From positions 620,001-684,000 of the forward strand of contig NZ_WWCK01000003.1 of the NCBI RefSeq assembly GCF_009857435.1: a DNA stretch of 64,000 bases, written 5' to 3'. Below the pieces are notes generated by a model. That model was not told the DNA's origin. It did not search any database and saw nothing but the letters and a program-made list of their open reading frames with translations. Shown piece after piece: positions 9,652 through 18,669 of this stretch (position 1 is its first letter; every line of letters starts with the position of its first letter). The DNA comes from Duganella rivi (GTDB taxonomy: Bacteria > Pseudomonadota > Gammaproteobacteria > Burkholderiales > Burkholderiaceae_D). Position numbers and translations under genes: made by a program.

Positions 9652-10485
9652 ATGACTAGACCTCTTAGACTTGAATATCCCGGCGCGCTTTATCATGTCA
9701 CCAGTCGAGGTGACCGCAAGGCCTTGATTTTCCACGACGATACAGACCGCGCCATGTGGCTGCAAACGCTGGGCGAGGTTTGTGTCCAATTCCAGCTCTC
9801 GATTCACGCCTTCTGCCAAATGGGGAATCATTACCATCTCTTAATCGAAACCTCGGACGGCAAGCTTGCCCCCGCGATGCGCCAACTGAACGGCATCTAC
9901 TCGCAGTATTTCAATCGACGACACAAACTAGTTGGGCATGTATTCCAAGGGCGGTACAAGTCGATTCTTATCGAGAAAGAAAACTATTTACTTGAGGTTG
10001 CGCGATATATCGTCTTGAATCCTGTACGGGCTGGCTTAGTCAAACATCCGCAAGATTGGCCGTGGAGCAGCTACAACATGGTCTACGCCACCACTGCACC
10101 GCCCAGTTGGCTGAATACAGCATGGCTATTGTCCAAATTCAGTGACTCGTTAGAGCAGGCGAAGCACGCTTATTGCAGCTTCGTCCTCGCGGGAGTTGGC
10201 GGCGCAAATCCATTAGAAAGCACGTATCGCCAATTGATACTGGGAAGTGAGCAGTTCATCCAACAACTGCAATCGCCGCTGCCCTTAAATAGCATCAGCG
10301 GCATATCCAAGCTGCAACGCAGTTCTGTAGCCCCACCGCTATCGGCATATCAGCAAGAATTTCCCGACCGCGATCTCGCAATGGCAAAAGCCTACCGCTC
10401 GCATGCTTACACCATCACCGAGATCGCCCATCACTTCGGCGTATCGCACACAACGGCCAGCCGTGCCGTTAAGAAGCATGGCTGA
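9652..10485 (+). CDS. REP-associated tyrosine transposase (Y1_Tnp, IS200-like)
   Basis: A 277-residue single-strand DNA nuclease/transposase. The HUH metal site is GNHYHLL near residue 62 and the nucleophile Tyr lies in ENYLLEVARYIVLNPVRAGL. The opening RPLRLEYPGALYHVTSRGD is typical of the family. The last ~40 residues form an extra helix-turn-helix (TITEIAHHFGVSHTTASRA), as in the longer RAYT subgroup. An ATG further upstream (9514) would put the left repeat in the coding frame, so 9652 is preferred. The gene appears intact. Confidence 0.9.
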   Translation: MTRPLRLEYPGALYHVTSRGDRKALIFHDDTDRAMWLQTLGEVCVQFQLSIHAFCQMGNHYHLLIETSDGKLAPAMRQLNGIYSQYFNRRHKLVGHVFQGRYKSILIEKENYLLEVARYIVLNPVRAGLVKHPQDWPWSSYNMVYATTAPPSWLNTAWLLSKFSDSLEQAKHAYCSFVLAGVGGANPLESTYRQLILGSEQFIQQLQSPLPLNSISGISKLQRSSVAPPLSAYQQEFPDRDLAMAKAYRSHAYTITEIAHHFGVSHTTASRAVKKHG

Positions 10486-10498
10486 TACCGTTGAGGCC

Positions 10499-10529
10499 GT
10501 GTAGAAATGGGGGACCTGACCCCGGAGTT
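10499..10529 (-). repeat. Right 31-bp terminal inverted repeat of the RAYT unit
   Basis: Exact reverse complement of 9549-9579. It starts 13 nt after the transposase stop codon and ends on the TAA of the neighbouring receptor gene. Confidence 0.95.
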
Positions 10530-12580
10530 TAATAGGCGACGCGCAGTTGCAGGTAGGCGGTGCGTGGGGCTGCGGCCATGCGGCCGGCGTTGCCGTCGAC
10601 GTTGCGGGTGTAGTAGCGCTTGTCCGACAGGTTGTTGACGCCCGCCGCCACTTCGTACGCTTTCTGCTTCCACGACAGCTGCGCATTCCAGGTGCGGAAG
10701 CCGGGGATCAAGCCGACGACGCCGTTCGCTGCTTCCGCCACGGTGTTGGCGGTGTCGGAATACTGCTTGGCCTGGTGGGTGCTCGACAAGTTGGCCGTCC
10801 ATGCGCCGACGCGGTAGCGCGCGCCCACGGTGTCGGTATTGCGCGAGTAGAACGGCACGTCCAGCCCAGCCGTCGCACCCGATTCCTGGATCGCCTTGGT
10901 GTAGGTGTAGTTGGCGTAGACGTTCAAGCCGGCCAGCGCGCCAGAATCGGCGAAGCTGTAGTCGACCGCGGTTTCAAGGCCGTCATGCTTGGTCGCGCCG
11001 ATGTTCTGGAACGTCGCTGGCGTGATGCCCGGCACTTGCGCGATCTGGTTGTCGAACTTGAGTTTGAAGGCGGTGACTTCCGCGCTCAAGCCAGCGCTTT
11101 TCCAGCGCGCGCCTGCTTCGGCCGTTTTCGCCAGTTCAGGCTTCAGCGGATTCGCCGGTGTTTGCGAATTCAGCTGGGTGTTCTGCACCGCGCCGAACGA
11201 GGTGGTGTAGTTGACGAACACGGTCAGCGCCGGGCTCACCAGATAGGCCACGTTCAGCGACGGCAGCGCCTTGTTGTTGTCGGTCTCGAACGAGGACTTG
11301 GCCGCCACGTCGTCACGCGTCGAGGAGATTTTCTCGTAGCGCACGCCCGGCGTAATGCGCCACGCGCCCAGCGCGATGCGATCGTCGATATAGGCCGCAT
11401 GCGCATCGGTGCTATTGATGAAGCGGGTGGCCGCGCCATTCGCGCCGGTCGCCACGATCTGGATGAAACTGTTGTCGTCGCCGCGCTCGCGCAGATAGCG
11501 GTAGCCCACGGTCACGTCGTGCGTCATGCCGCCGGCGTTGAAGCGCTGGGTGTAGCGCGGCTCGACGCCGGTCACCTGGTAGTTACGCGGCTGCCACGTG
11601 ATCTGGGTCTTGGCCGCATTGATCAGCGCACTCTGGCGAAAACTCTCGTTGTAGTAGGCCTTGATCTCGAATTCCTGCGTGGCGGAGATGGTGTTCAGGT
11701 AGCCCACGTCCACGCCCTTGCGGTCGCCGTTCCAGAAGTCGGTCGGACGCGTGTTTTGATATGGGTCGGCGTTGTACTGCGCCACGGTCAAGCCGCCCGG
11801 CGTGCGCGACAGCACGTCGTAGTAGGAGACTTTGCCGTACACCTCGCTGTGTTCATTCAGCTTGTAGTTGAATTTCAGCGCCACATCGTTGACGCGCTCA
11901 TCGCTGCCCGCGCGCCACTCGGTGCCTTCCATGCCCGAGTACATCAGCGCCACGCCGAGGCCGTTGCTGGCGGTGCCGCCGACAAACGCGCTGTACTGGC
12001 GGTTGCTGCCGCCCTGGCCGAAGTCGTTGTAGCGCACGGTAGCATCGCCGCTCAGGCCTTCGCCAGTCGGGATGGTGCGGCTGCGGAAGTTGATGATGCC
12101 GCCGACATTCTGCGGGCCGTAGCGCACCGCGCCGCCGCCACGCACCACGTCGATCGATTCAATATTGTTCAAGCTGACCGGTGCGAACGACAGCTGCGGC
12201 TGGCCGTAAGGCGCCACCGCCAGCGGGATGCCGTCCAGCAGCACGGTCGAGCGCGGCGAGTAGCGTCCGGTCAAACCGCGCACGCCGATATTCAGCGAAA
12301 TGGCGCTGCCCGCCGTGCCCGAGTTGTCGGTCGACTGCACGCCCGGAATGCGGCGCAGCACGTCGCCGATGTTGGCCGCGCCGCTCTCGGCGATGTCTTC
12401 TTTGTCGACCACGGTACGCGCGCCGGCAAAATTCTTCACGCTGTTTTGCAAGCCCGAGCCTAGCCAGCTACCCGACACCTGGATCGACTCCATCGGCGCA
12501 TCTCCGGTTTGTTGGGCGTGGGCGCTGGTTGCGAGCAGGGCCACGGCGGCGGCCAGTGCGGTCAGTTTGAATTCAGGCAT
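10529..12580 (-). CDS. TonB-dependent receptor, FecA-like (ferric citrate/siderophore type)
   Basis: A 683-residue outer-membrane receptor. The start at 12580 gives a clean signal peptide (MPEFKLTALAAAVALLATSA, cut after HAQ); a longer frame exists to 12622. The plug domain contains VRGLTGRYSPRSTVLLDG and APYGQPQLSFAPVS, close to the FecA pattern, plus VRGGGAVRYGPQNVGG. The barrel ends in a terminal aromatic residue (LQLRVAY), as required for outer-membrane assembly, so the protein is complete. A Fur-like site lies upstream. No fecIR regulators are adjacent and the N-terminal signalling extension is missing, so control is probably directly by Fur. Confidence 0.9.
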   Translation of the reverse strand: MPEFKLTALAAAVALLATSAHAQQTGDAPMESIQVSGSWLGSGLQNSVKNFAGARTVVDKEDIAESGAANIGDVLRRIPGVQSTDNSGTAGSAISLNIGVRGLTGRYSPRSTVLLDGIPLAVAPYGQPQLSFAPVSLNNIESIDVVRGGGAVRYGPQNVGGIINFRSRTIPTGEGLSGDATVRYNDFGQGGSNRQYSAFVGGTASNGLGVALMYSGMEGTEWRAGSDERVNDVALKFNYKLNEHSEVYGKVSYYDVLSRTPGGLTVAQYNADPYQNTRPTDFWNGDRKGVDVGYLNTISATQEFEIKAYYNESFRQSALINAAKTQITWQPRNYQVTGVEPRYTQRFNAGGMTHDVTVGYRYLRERGDDNSFIQIVATGANGAATRFINSTDAHAAYIDDRIALGAWRITPGVRYEKISSTRDDVAAKSSFETDNNKALPSLNVAYLVSPALTVFVNYTTSFGAVQNTQLNSQTPANPLKPELAKTAEAGARWKSAGLSAEVTAFKLKFDNQIAQVPGITPATFQNIGATKHDGLETAVDYSFADSGALAGLNVYANYTYTKAIQESGATAGLDVPFYSRNTDTVGARYRVGAWTANLSSTHQAKQYSDTANTVAEAANGVVGLIPGFRTWNAQLSWKQKAYEVAAGVNNLSDKRYYTRNVDGNAGRMAAAPRTAYLQLRVAY

Positions 12581-12611
12581 GTGAAGAAAGCTTGTTATAA
12601 AGAACGGCGTA

Positions 12612-12630
12612 AATGATAACACTTCTCATT
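12612..12630. promoter_or_regulatory. Fur-box-like operator between the FecA-like gene and the DUF2946 gene
   Basis: The 19-mer AATGATAACACTTCTCATT has AATGA/TCATT ends. Its 15-nt core TGATAACACTTCTCA fits the 7-1-7 Fur pattern TGATAAT-n-ATTATCA with three departures. It lies between divergent genes, about 32 nt from the receptor start, and could control both directions. Confidence 0.6.
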
Positions 12631-12671
12631 CGCAATTTCTAGCATTCTGTAGGATGGACTATAATTATCGA

Positions 12672-13031
12672 ATGCTCAATCGTCTCAAACGCCAAACGCT
12701 GCATTTGTGGATCGCCATGCTGGCCGTCCTGTTTGCCGCGCTCGCGCCGACGGTTTCGCACGCCATCGCAGCGTCCACCACCGGCATGCTGGCGGAAATG
12801 TGCTCGGTCGACGGCCCGACCAAGAAGGCGCCGACCAACACCATGCACGGCATGGAACATTGCCCGTACTGCGCCACGCATGGCGGCGCACCTGCGCTGC
12901 CGCCGCCTGCCTTGACCGGCTTTGCCGTCATCGGCGGCCATGACGCTTATCCTCCACTGTTCTACACCGCGCCGCAGCCGCTGCATGGCTGGCGCACCGC
13001 CAATCCGCGCGGCCCTCCCGCTCTTTCCTGA
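12672..13031 (+). CDS. DUF2946 family small exported protein
   Basis: About 119 residues with a hydrophobic leader (LWIAMLAVLFAALAPTVSHA) and a CPYC motif near the middle, next to several His and Met residues. DUF2946 genes commonly sit beside TonB metal receptors, and this one stands just before such a receptor; a role in metal handling is inferred. ATG 12672 fits the family's usual N-terminus. An in-frame ATG at 12654 would give six more residues. A TATAAT box at 12660-12665 lies only 6 nt before 12672, so translation may be leaderless. Confidence 0.75.
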   Translation: MLNRLKRQTLHLWIAMLAVLFAALAPTVSHAIAASTTGMLAEMCSVDGPTKKAPTNTMHGMEHCPYCATHGGAPALPPPALTGFAVIGGHDAYPPLFYTAPQPLHGWRTANPRGPPALS

Positions 13032-13100
13032 TCGTTAGCTTTTAACGCCCACAATCCGTGCATGGATTGCGGCTACCTTTACGCATCATCAGGAATCATC

Positions 13101-15353
13101 ATGAAGAACACCATGTCGCCACTGGCATTGGCGCTGCTGGCCGCCTTTGCGCACGCCGAGGACGCGCCTCAACATCAACTGGGCACCGTGACCATCACCG
13201 GCAACCGCCCTACTTCGCTGCCGACGCAGATACCAACCACCATCGAAGGCATCACCAAAGCCGACATCGAGCGCGATATCAACGCCACCGATGCGGAAGA
13301 CGCGCTGAAATATCTGCCCAGCCTCTTGGTGCGCAAGCGCTACATCGGCGATTACAACCACGCCGTGCTATCGACCCGCGCTTCCGGCACCGGCAATAGC
13401 GCGCGCTCGATGGTGTATGCGGACGGCATCCTGCTGTCCAATTACCTTGGGAACGGCGCGACGTTTGCGCCGCGCTGGGGCATGGTCAGCCCGGAGGAAA
13501 TCGAACGTGTCGATGTGCTGTACGGCCCCTTCTCCGCGGCTTACGGCGGCAATTCGGTTGGTGCGGTGGTCGATTACGTCACGCGCATGCCAACCAAGTT
13601 TGAAGCGCACGCCAAGCTGACGCTCACGCATCAGCCTTTTAAACTGTATGGCACCAACGATAAGTACGACGGCAAGCAAGGCAGCTTCGCGCTCGGTGAC
13701 CGCAATGGCGCGTGGTCGTGGTTCCTGGACTTGAGCCGTACCGACAGCGAAGGCCAGCCACTGACGTTCCTCACGCGCCCACAGACCGGTGCTGCTAGCA
13801 CGGCCGGCACGCCGGTAACCGGCGCTGTGAGTGGCGTCGATCGCACCAACAATCCTTGGTACTTGCTGGGCGCGGCCACGCAGTACCACACGGTGCAGGA
13901 TCAGGTGAAAGCCAAGCTGGCCTACGATTTTTCGCCGACCATGCGCGCAACGTACACCTTCGGCTTGTGGCGCAATGACTCCGAGGGCCGCCCTACTTCA
14001 TACCTGCGCGATGCGGCGGGCCAGCCGGTGTACAGCGGCACGGTCAATATCAATGGCCGCAGCTACACGCTGGGGCCGACCGATCTCAATCTCTCCAACG
14101 AAGACCTTCAGCACGTGATGCACGGCCTGACGGTGAAGACTAACACCAAGGGCGTGTTCGATTGGGAGGTCGCAGCCAGCTTGTATGACTACGATAAGGA
14201 TCAACTACGCGCCGCCTTGGTGCCAATGCCGGGCGCGCTCGGCGGCGGCAAGGGGCGCCTCGTCAATCAAGGCGGCACTGGTTGGAACACCTTCGCGGCC
14301 AAGGGTGTATGGCGTCCTGACGCCGCGCACGTAGCGGAATTCGGCTATCAGCGCGAAGCCTACAAATTAAGCAGCGCTGAACGGCCGACCAACGATTGGA
14401 TCAGCGGCGATCCAGTGGGCGATCCTACTTCGCGCTTCGCCGGCAAGACCGAAACCAACAGCCTGCATGCGCAGGATACGTGGAAGTTCGCCCCGCAGTG
14501 GAAGACGGTGCTGGGCGCGCGCTTTGAACGCTGGCACGCGCACGATGGCTATACCGTGACTGCCAGTAAAGGCGCGCCGCACGGCGAACGTACCGAGAAC
14601 TACATCTCGCCTAAAGCCGCTCTGGCCTATCAAGCTAGCGAAGACTGGGTGTTGAAAGCCTCGCTGGGACGCGCGGTGCGCATGCCGACGGTGTCCGAGC
14701 TATACCAAGGCGGCGTCAATGCTTCCGGCCAGTTGACCAACAACGATCCGAATCTGAAGCCGGAAAAGTCCTGGACGACAGAGCTGACCGGCGAACGCAA
14801 ACTGGCCGACGGCTATCTACGCTTGACGGCATTTGGCGAGCGCACCACTGATGCGCTTTACTCGCAGACGAATGTGCTGATCACGCCGATGGTCACGAAT
14901 ATTCAAAACGTTGATCTGATTCGCACCAAGGGCCTGGAAGCGTCGTACGAAGCCAAGGTGCTCGGCTTCGACTTAAGCTCCAGCGTGACGTGGACTGATT
15001 CCAAAGTCATCCGCAACGCCAAGGCGCCTGGTAGCGTTGGCAAGTGGCAGCCTCGTATCCCGGAGTGGCGCGCCACCGGTGTCGCCAGCTACGCCGTCAA
15101 CGACAAGCTGTCGATGACGCTGGCCGCGCGCTACAGCGGCAAACAGTACTCAACGCTGGATAATTCCGACATCAACGGCTTTGCCTATCAAGGCTCGAGC
15201 AAGTACTTCACGGCCGATGCGCGCCTGCGCTATCGCTTCAATCAGCAATGGAGCATGGCGCTAGGCGTGGATAACCTAAATAACTACCAATATTGGAATT
15301 TCCACCCTTACCCGCAACGCACCTACGTCGCTGAACTGAAGTTCGACCTGTAA
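13101..15353 (+). CDS. TonB-dependent receptor
   Basis: A 750-residue outer-membrane receptor. AGGAATC precedes ATG 13101 and a short signal peptide follows (LALALLAAFAHA). The N-terminal TonB-box region is followed by a plug with YLPSLLVRKRYIGDYNHAVL and VDVLYGPFSAAYGGNSVGAV, then a long barrel ending in a terminal hydrophobic motif (VAELKFDL). The substrate is not clear; copper, iron chelate or a cofactor are possible. It likely forms an operon with the upstream DUF2946 gene (69-nt gap). A hairpin follows its stop codon. Confidence 0.88.
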   Translation: MKNTMSPLALALLAAFAHAEDAPQHQLGTVTITGNRPTSLPTQIPTTIEGITKADIERDINATDAEDALKYLPSLLVRKRYIGDYNHAVLSTRASGTGNSARSMVYADGILLSNYLGNGATFAPRWGMVSPEEIERVDVLYGPFSAAYGGNSVGAVVDYVTRMPTKFEAHAKLTLTHQPFKLYGTNDKYDGKQGSFALGDRNGAWSWFLDLSRTDSEGQPLTFLTRPQTGAASTAGTPVTGAVSGVDRTNNPWYLLGAATQYHTVQDQVKAKLAYDFSPTMRATYTFGLWRNDSEGRPTSYLRDAAGQPVYSGTVNINGRSYTLGPTDLNLSNEDLQHVMHGLTVKTNTKGVFDWEVAASLYDYDKDQLRAALVPMPGALGGGKGRLVNQGGTGWNTFAAKGVWRPDAAHVAEFGYQREAYKLSSAERPTNDWISGDPVGDPTSRFAGKTETNSLHAQDTWKFAPQWKTVLGARFERWHAHDGYTVTASKGAPHGERTENYISPKAALAYQASEDWVLKASLGRAVRMPTVSELYQGGVNASGQLTNNDPNLKPEKSWTTELTGERKLADGYLRLTAFGERTTDALYSQTNVLITPMVTNIQNVDLIRTKGLEASYEAKVLGFDLSSSVTWTDSKVIRNAKAPGSVGKWQPRIPEWRATGVASYAVNDKLSMTLAARYSGKQYSTLDNSDINGFAYQGSSKYFTADARLRYRFNQQWSMALGVDNLNNYQYWNFHPYPQRTYVAELKFDL

Positions 15354-15364
15354 CGCCGCCTCCC

Positions 15365-15392
15365 GCGCCGCCAAGATTTTTTTTGGCGGCGC
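15365..15392. terminator. Hairpin terminator after the TonB receptor gene
   Basis: A perfect 10-bp stem (GCGCCGCCAA / TTGGCGGCGC) 12 nt after the stop. The T-run lies in the loop rather than after the stem, so its strength as a terminator is uncertain. Confidence 0.55.
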
Positions 15393-15462
15393 TTCGTGCA
15401 CGCTTAAACATTCATATGATATACTTCTTTATGTCGAAACTTCCCAGAGACCGAGAACCATC

Positions 15463-16644
15463 ATGCTGAGCACCGAACATAAAGCCATCATCACCGCCAC
15501 CGTGCCTATCCTTGAGCAAGGCGGCGAAGCCCTGACCCGCCACTTCTACAAGTCCCTGTTCCGCGATCACCCGGAAGTGACGCCACTGTTCAATCAAGCG
15601 AATCAAACCGAAGGCACGCAGCAACGCGCGCTGGCTAACGCGGTTCTGATGTACGCGAAGAATATCGAAAAGCTGGAAAACCTTGGCCCGCTGGTCAACA
15701 CCATCGTCAACAAGCACGTATCGCTGCAAATCCAGCCGGAGCACTATCCTATCGTCGGCGGCGCGCTGCTGAAGGCGATCCGCGAAGTGCTGGGCGCAGA
15801 CGTCGCCACCGACGCCGTTATCGAAGCATGGGGCGCGGCCTACGGCCAACTGGCGCAGATCCTGATCGGCGCTGAAGAAAACGCCTACCAGGAAAATGAG
15901 CAGGCCGAAGGCGGCTGGCGCGGCGGCCGTCAATTCGAGGTCACCATCAAGACCGAGGAAAGCGATGAAATCACGACCTTCGTGCTGGAGCCAGTCGATG
16001 GCGGCAAGGTCGTGGCGCACAAGCCGGGCCAGTACATCGGCGTGAACGTCAATGTGAACGGCAACCTGCAACGCCGCCAGTACTCGCTGTCGGCCGTTGC
16101 CAATGGCGTCAGCTATCGCATCAGCGTCAAGCGCGAAGCCGGTGGCCTGGTATCCAACTTCCTGCACGACCATGTGCACGTAGGCGATACCATTGAGCTG
16201 TTCCCGCCATCGGGTGAATTTGTGCTGGCCGATAGCGACAAGCCACTGGTATTGATTAGCGGCGGCGTGGGCATCACCCCTACGCTGGCGATGCTGACGG
16301 CAGCCCTGACCAGCAACCGTCCGGTGCACTTCATCCACGCAGCGCGCCACGCCGGCGTGCACGCCTTCCGCGATCATATCGATGCGCTGGCGGCCAAGCA
16401 CCCGCAACTGCAACGCTTCTACTGCTACGAGACCGCCGACGAAGCATCGCCACAGCCTCACGCCACCGGCTATCTGAATCCGCAGCAACTGTCGAAATGG
16501 CTGCCGGTCACGCGCGATGTGGAGGCCTACTTCCTCGGCCCTACGCCGTTCATGAAGGCGATCAAGTCGCACTTGCTGGAATTGGGCGTACCGCAGTCGC
16601 AGACTTACTACGAGTTCTTTGGCCCGGCCGAAGCTCTCGCTTGA
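15463..16644 (+). CDS. hmp: Flavohemoglobin (nitric oxide dioxygenase)
   Basis: A 393-residue cytoplasmic enzyme that oxidises NO to nitrate using NADPH, FAD and haem. The globin domain holds Tyr29 (B10), Gln53 (E7) and the proximal His85 (NKHVSL). The reductase half carries RRQYSLS (FAD) near residue 206 and GGVGITPTLAM (NAD(P)) near 268. It ends in the usual YYEFFGPAEAL. Length is standard. The AT-rich 60 nt upstream contain overlapping ATAT-rich dyads that could bind NsrR, but no convincing consensus site is seen. The gene appears to be monocistronic. Confidence 0.97.
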   Translation: MLSTEHKAIITATVPILEQGGEALTRHFYKSLFRDHPEVTPLFNQANQTEGTQQRALANAVLMYAKNIEKLENLGPLVNTIVNKHVSLQIQPEHYPIVGGALLKAIREVLGADVATDAVIEAWGAAYGQLAQILIGAEENAYQENEQAEGGWRGGRQFEVTIKTEESDEITTFVLEPVDGGKVVAHKPGQYIGVNVNVNGNLQRRQYSLSAVANGVSYRISVKREAGGLVSNFLHDHVHVGDTIELFPPSGEFVLADSDKPLVLISGGVGITPTLAMLTAALTSNRPVHFIHAARHAGVHAFRDHIDALAAKHPQLQRFYCYETADEASPQPHATGYLNPQQLSKWLPVTRDVEAYFLGPTPFMKAIKSHLLELGVPQSQTYYEFFGPAEALA

Positions 16645-16738
16645 TGCGGTTTTCAACTATGTAAAGCTGGATTTCTTCGTGTACTAGGGTGGGCAGCGAT
16701 GCAATACTTTATGCATCAAAGCCTCACTCCAGGAAAAC

Positions 16739-17725
16739 ATGAAGCGCAGAACTCTGTTGAAATTGACGGCCGGTAGTGCCGCCGTTGCCGGCTTTTCGCC
16801 CGTCTCGCTGGTCGTCGCCGCACCGCTCAAGGAGCTGCGGCTCGACTATGCTTACTACTCGCCTGCCAGCTTGGTGCTCAAGCGCTTCGGCTGGCTGGAA
16901 GATGAATTCAAACCAGACGGCGTGCAGATACGCTGGGTACTGAGCGCCGGCAGCAATCGCGCGCTTGAGTATCTGAATGCGAACAGCATTGATATCGGTT
17001 CGTCCGCAGGCTTGGCGGCGTTGCTGGCCAAGGCGAACGGCAATCCGATTAAGACTCCGTATATTTTCTCGCGTCCTGAATGGACTGCGCTGGTGGTGCG
17101 CAAGGATTCGCCGATTCGTACGCTGGCGGATTTGAAGGGCAAAAAGATCGCGGCCACCAAAGGCACCGATCCTTATCTGTTCTTGCTGCGCTCTTTGCAG
17201 ACTGCGGGCTTAAAGCGCAGCGATATTGAGCATGTAAGCTTGCAGCATGCCGACGGCCGCGCCGCGCTGGAGCAAGGCAAGGTGGATGCGTGGGCTGGAC
17301 TCGATCCGCACATGGCGGCGAGTGAACTGGAAAGCGGCTCACGTCTTATCTATCGCAATGTGGCGTTCAATACCTACGGTTTCCTGAATGTGCGCGAGGA
17401 TTTTCTCGCTACGCGGCCTGCCGAAGTGGCGCGCGTGATCAAGGCTTACGAAAAGGCGCGTGCATGGATACGCGCGAATCCGAGCGAAGCGGCGAAGATC
17501 TTGTCTGAAGAGGCCAAGGTGTCGCTGCCGGTAGCGCTGCTGCAAGTGAAGCTGCGCACGGACTTCAGTAATCCGCAGCCGGGCAGCGAGCATGTGAAAG
17601 CCTTGCAGGTCGCTGCGCCGATTCTGAAAGATGAATCGCTGGTCAAAGCCGACGTAGACCTGGGCCGCGCCATCTCGGAGCTGGTCGATACGCGCTTCGC
17701 CCAGCCGCTCATCGCGCGTAGCTAA
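16739..17725 (+). CDS. ABC transporter substrate-binding protein (aliphatic sulfonate/nitrate/taurine type)
   Basis: A 328-residue periplasmic binding protein of the SsuA/TauA group. The N-terminus has a Tat-like twin Arg (MKRRTLLKLTAGSAAVAGF) before the signal hydrophobic stretch. The family pattern SAGSNRALEYLNANSIDIG and LADLKGKKIAATKGTDPY is clear. CAGGAAA precedes the start. It heads a three-gene importer operon (binding protein, permease, ATPase). No sulfonate monooxygenase lies nearby, so the exact substrate is open. Confidence 0.9.
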   Translation: MKRRTLLKLTAGSAAVAGFSPVSLVVAAPLKELRLDYAYYSPASLVLKRFGWLEDEFKPDGVQIRWVLSAGSNRALEYLNANSIDIGSSAGLAALLAKANGNPIKTPYIFSRPEWTALVVRKDSPIRTLADLKGKKIAATKGTDPYLFLLRSLQTAGLKRSDIEHVSLQHADGRAALEQGKVDAWAGLDPHMAASELESGSRLIYRNVAFNTYGFLNVREDFLATRPAEVARVIKAYEKARAWIRANPSEAAKILSEEAKVSLPVALLQVKLRTDFSNPQPGSEHVKALQVAAPILKDESLVKADVDLGRAISELVDTRFAQPLIARS

Positions 17726-17736
17726 GGACGGCCAGC

Positions 17737-18669
17737 ATGAGCAGCCAATTGGCCGTGCCATCGAGCGCCGCGCCGCCGGAGCGCAGACGCGATGGCGTCG
17801 CGCGGCGCGCGGCACAAGTCGATGCGCCGTCGATCGCCGACGCGGCAGAGTTAGCGCGTGCGGCCGGCGCTGCGCGTGCCTCGGTCGCGGCGGCGGTGCG
17901 CGGCGCTGGAGGACAGCGCTTGCGGCGCTTCCTTCTTGCCCTGCTGCTGCCGGTGACCGCGCTGCTGGCAATTGAGTTCTCGGTGCGCGGCGGACTGATT
18001 CCTGCAAATCTGCTGCCCGCACCTTCGCAAATCGTTGACACGCTGCGCGACCTTGGAACGGAAGGGCTGCTCGGCCACATCGCCGCCAGCACGGTGCGCG
18101 TGGCCGCTGGTTTTGCTGGGGGCGCGCTGCTGGCGGTGCTGCTTGGCGCAACCGTCGGCTTGAGCCGCCACGCCGAAGCCATTCTAGATCCTACGTTCCA
18201 GGCCCTGCGCGCGATTCCGTCGCTAGCGTGGGTGCCTTTGCTGCTGCTCTGGCTCGGTATCGATGAAGCGCCTAAGATCGTGCTGATTGCGATCGGCGCC
18301 TTCTTCCCCATCTACATGGGCGTGGCCTCCGGCATCCGCGGCGTCGACCGCAAACTGATTGAAGTAGCGCGGCTCTATCGCTTATCCAGCTTCGCATTGA
18401 CGAAGCGCGTGCTGCTGCCCGCCGCCCTGCCAGCCATTCTCACCGGCTTGCGCAACGGCCTTAGTCTCGCCTGGATGTTCATGGTGGCCGCAGAACTCAT
18501 CGCCGCCAGCAAAGGCCTGGGCTACCTGTTGTCCGACGGCCGCGAAACCAGCCGCGCCGACATCGTCCTCGCGGCCATCGCCCTACTGGCCATCCTCGGC
18601 AAAATCAGCGACACGCTGATGGCCGTCATAGAAAAGCGCGCCCTCGCCTGGCGCGACAGCTACGCATGA
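17737..18669 (+). CDS. ABC transporter permease (SsuC-like)
   Basis: A 310-residue inner-membrane permease. An unusual Ala/Arg-rich cytoplasmic extension of about 60 residues precedes the first membrane segment. The core holds the binding-protein-dependent permease pattern, with EVARLYRLSSFALTKRVLLP as the EAA loop contacting the ATPase. AAGGA lies upstream of the ATG. It starts 11 nt after the binding-protein gene and overlaps the ATPase gene by 4 nt. Confidence 0.92.
   Translation: MSSQLAVPSSAAPPERRRDGVARRAAQVDAPSIADAAELARAAGAARASVAAAVRGAGGQRLRRFLLALLLPVTALLAIEFSVRGGLIPANLLPAPSQIVDTLRDLGTEGLLGHIAASTVRVAAGFAGGALLAVLLGATVGLSRHAEAILDPTFQALRAIPSLAWVPLLLLWLGIDEAPKIVLIAIGAFFPIYMGVASGIRGVDRKLIEVARLYRLSSFALTKRVLLPAALPAILTGLRNGLSLAWMFMVAAELIAASKGLGYLLSDGRETSRADIVLAAIALLAILGKISDTLMAVIEKRALAWRDSYA

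Larger units (their letters stand above)
9549..10529. mobile_element. REP-associated tyrosine transposase (RAYT) unit with perfect terminal inverted repeats
   Basis: A 981-bp unit. Its left end (9549-9579) and right end (10499-10529) are perfect 31-bp inverted copies of each other. Each copy contains GGGGTCAGGTCCCC, itself a near palindrome able to form a REP-like hairpin. The transposase gene lies between. The last base of the right repeat is also the first base of the neighbouring receptor's stop codon on the minus strand. Confidence 0.85.

Noticed and set aside
10547-12463. 638-codon plus-strand frame inside the FecA-like gene
   Set aside because: Antisense shadow; the minus strand encodes a full receptor with signal peptide and terminal strand.
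15406-15462. NsrR-type operator upstream of hmp
   Set aside because: The AT-rich dyads (TTCATATGATATAC) do not form a convincing copy of the known NsrR consensus; left as possibility only.
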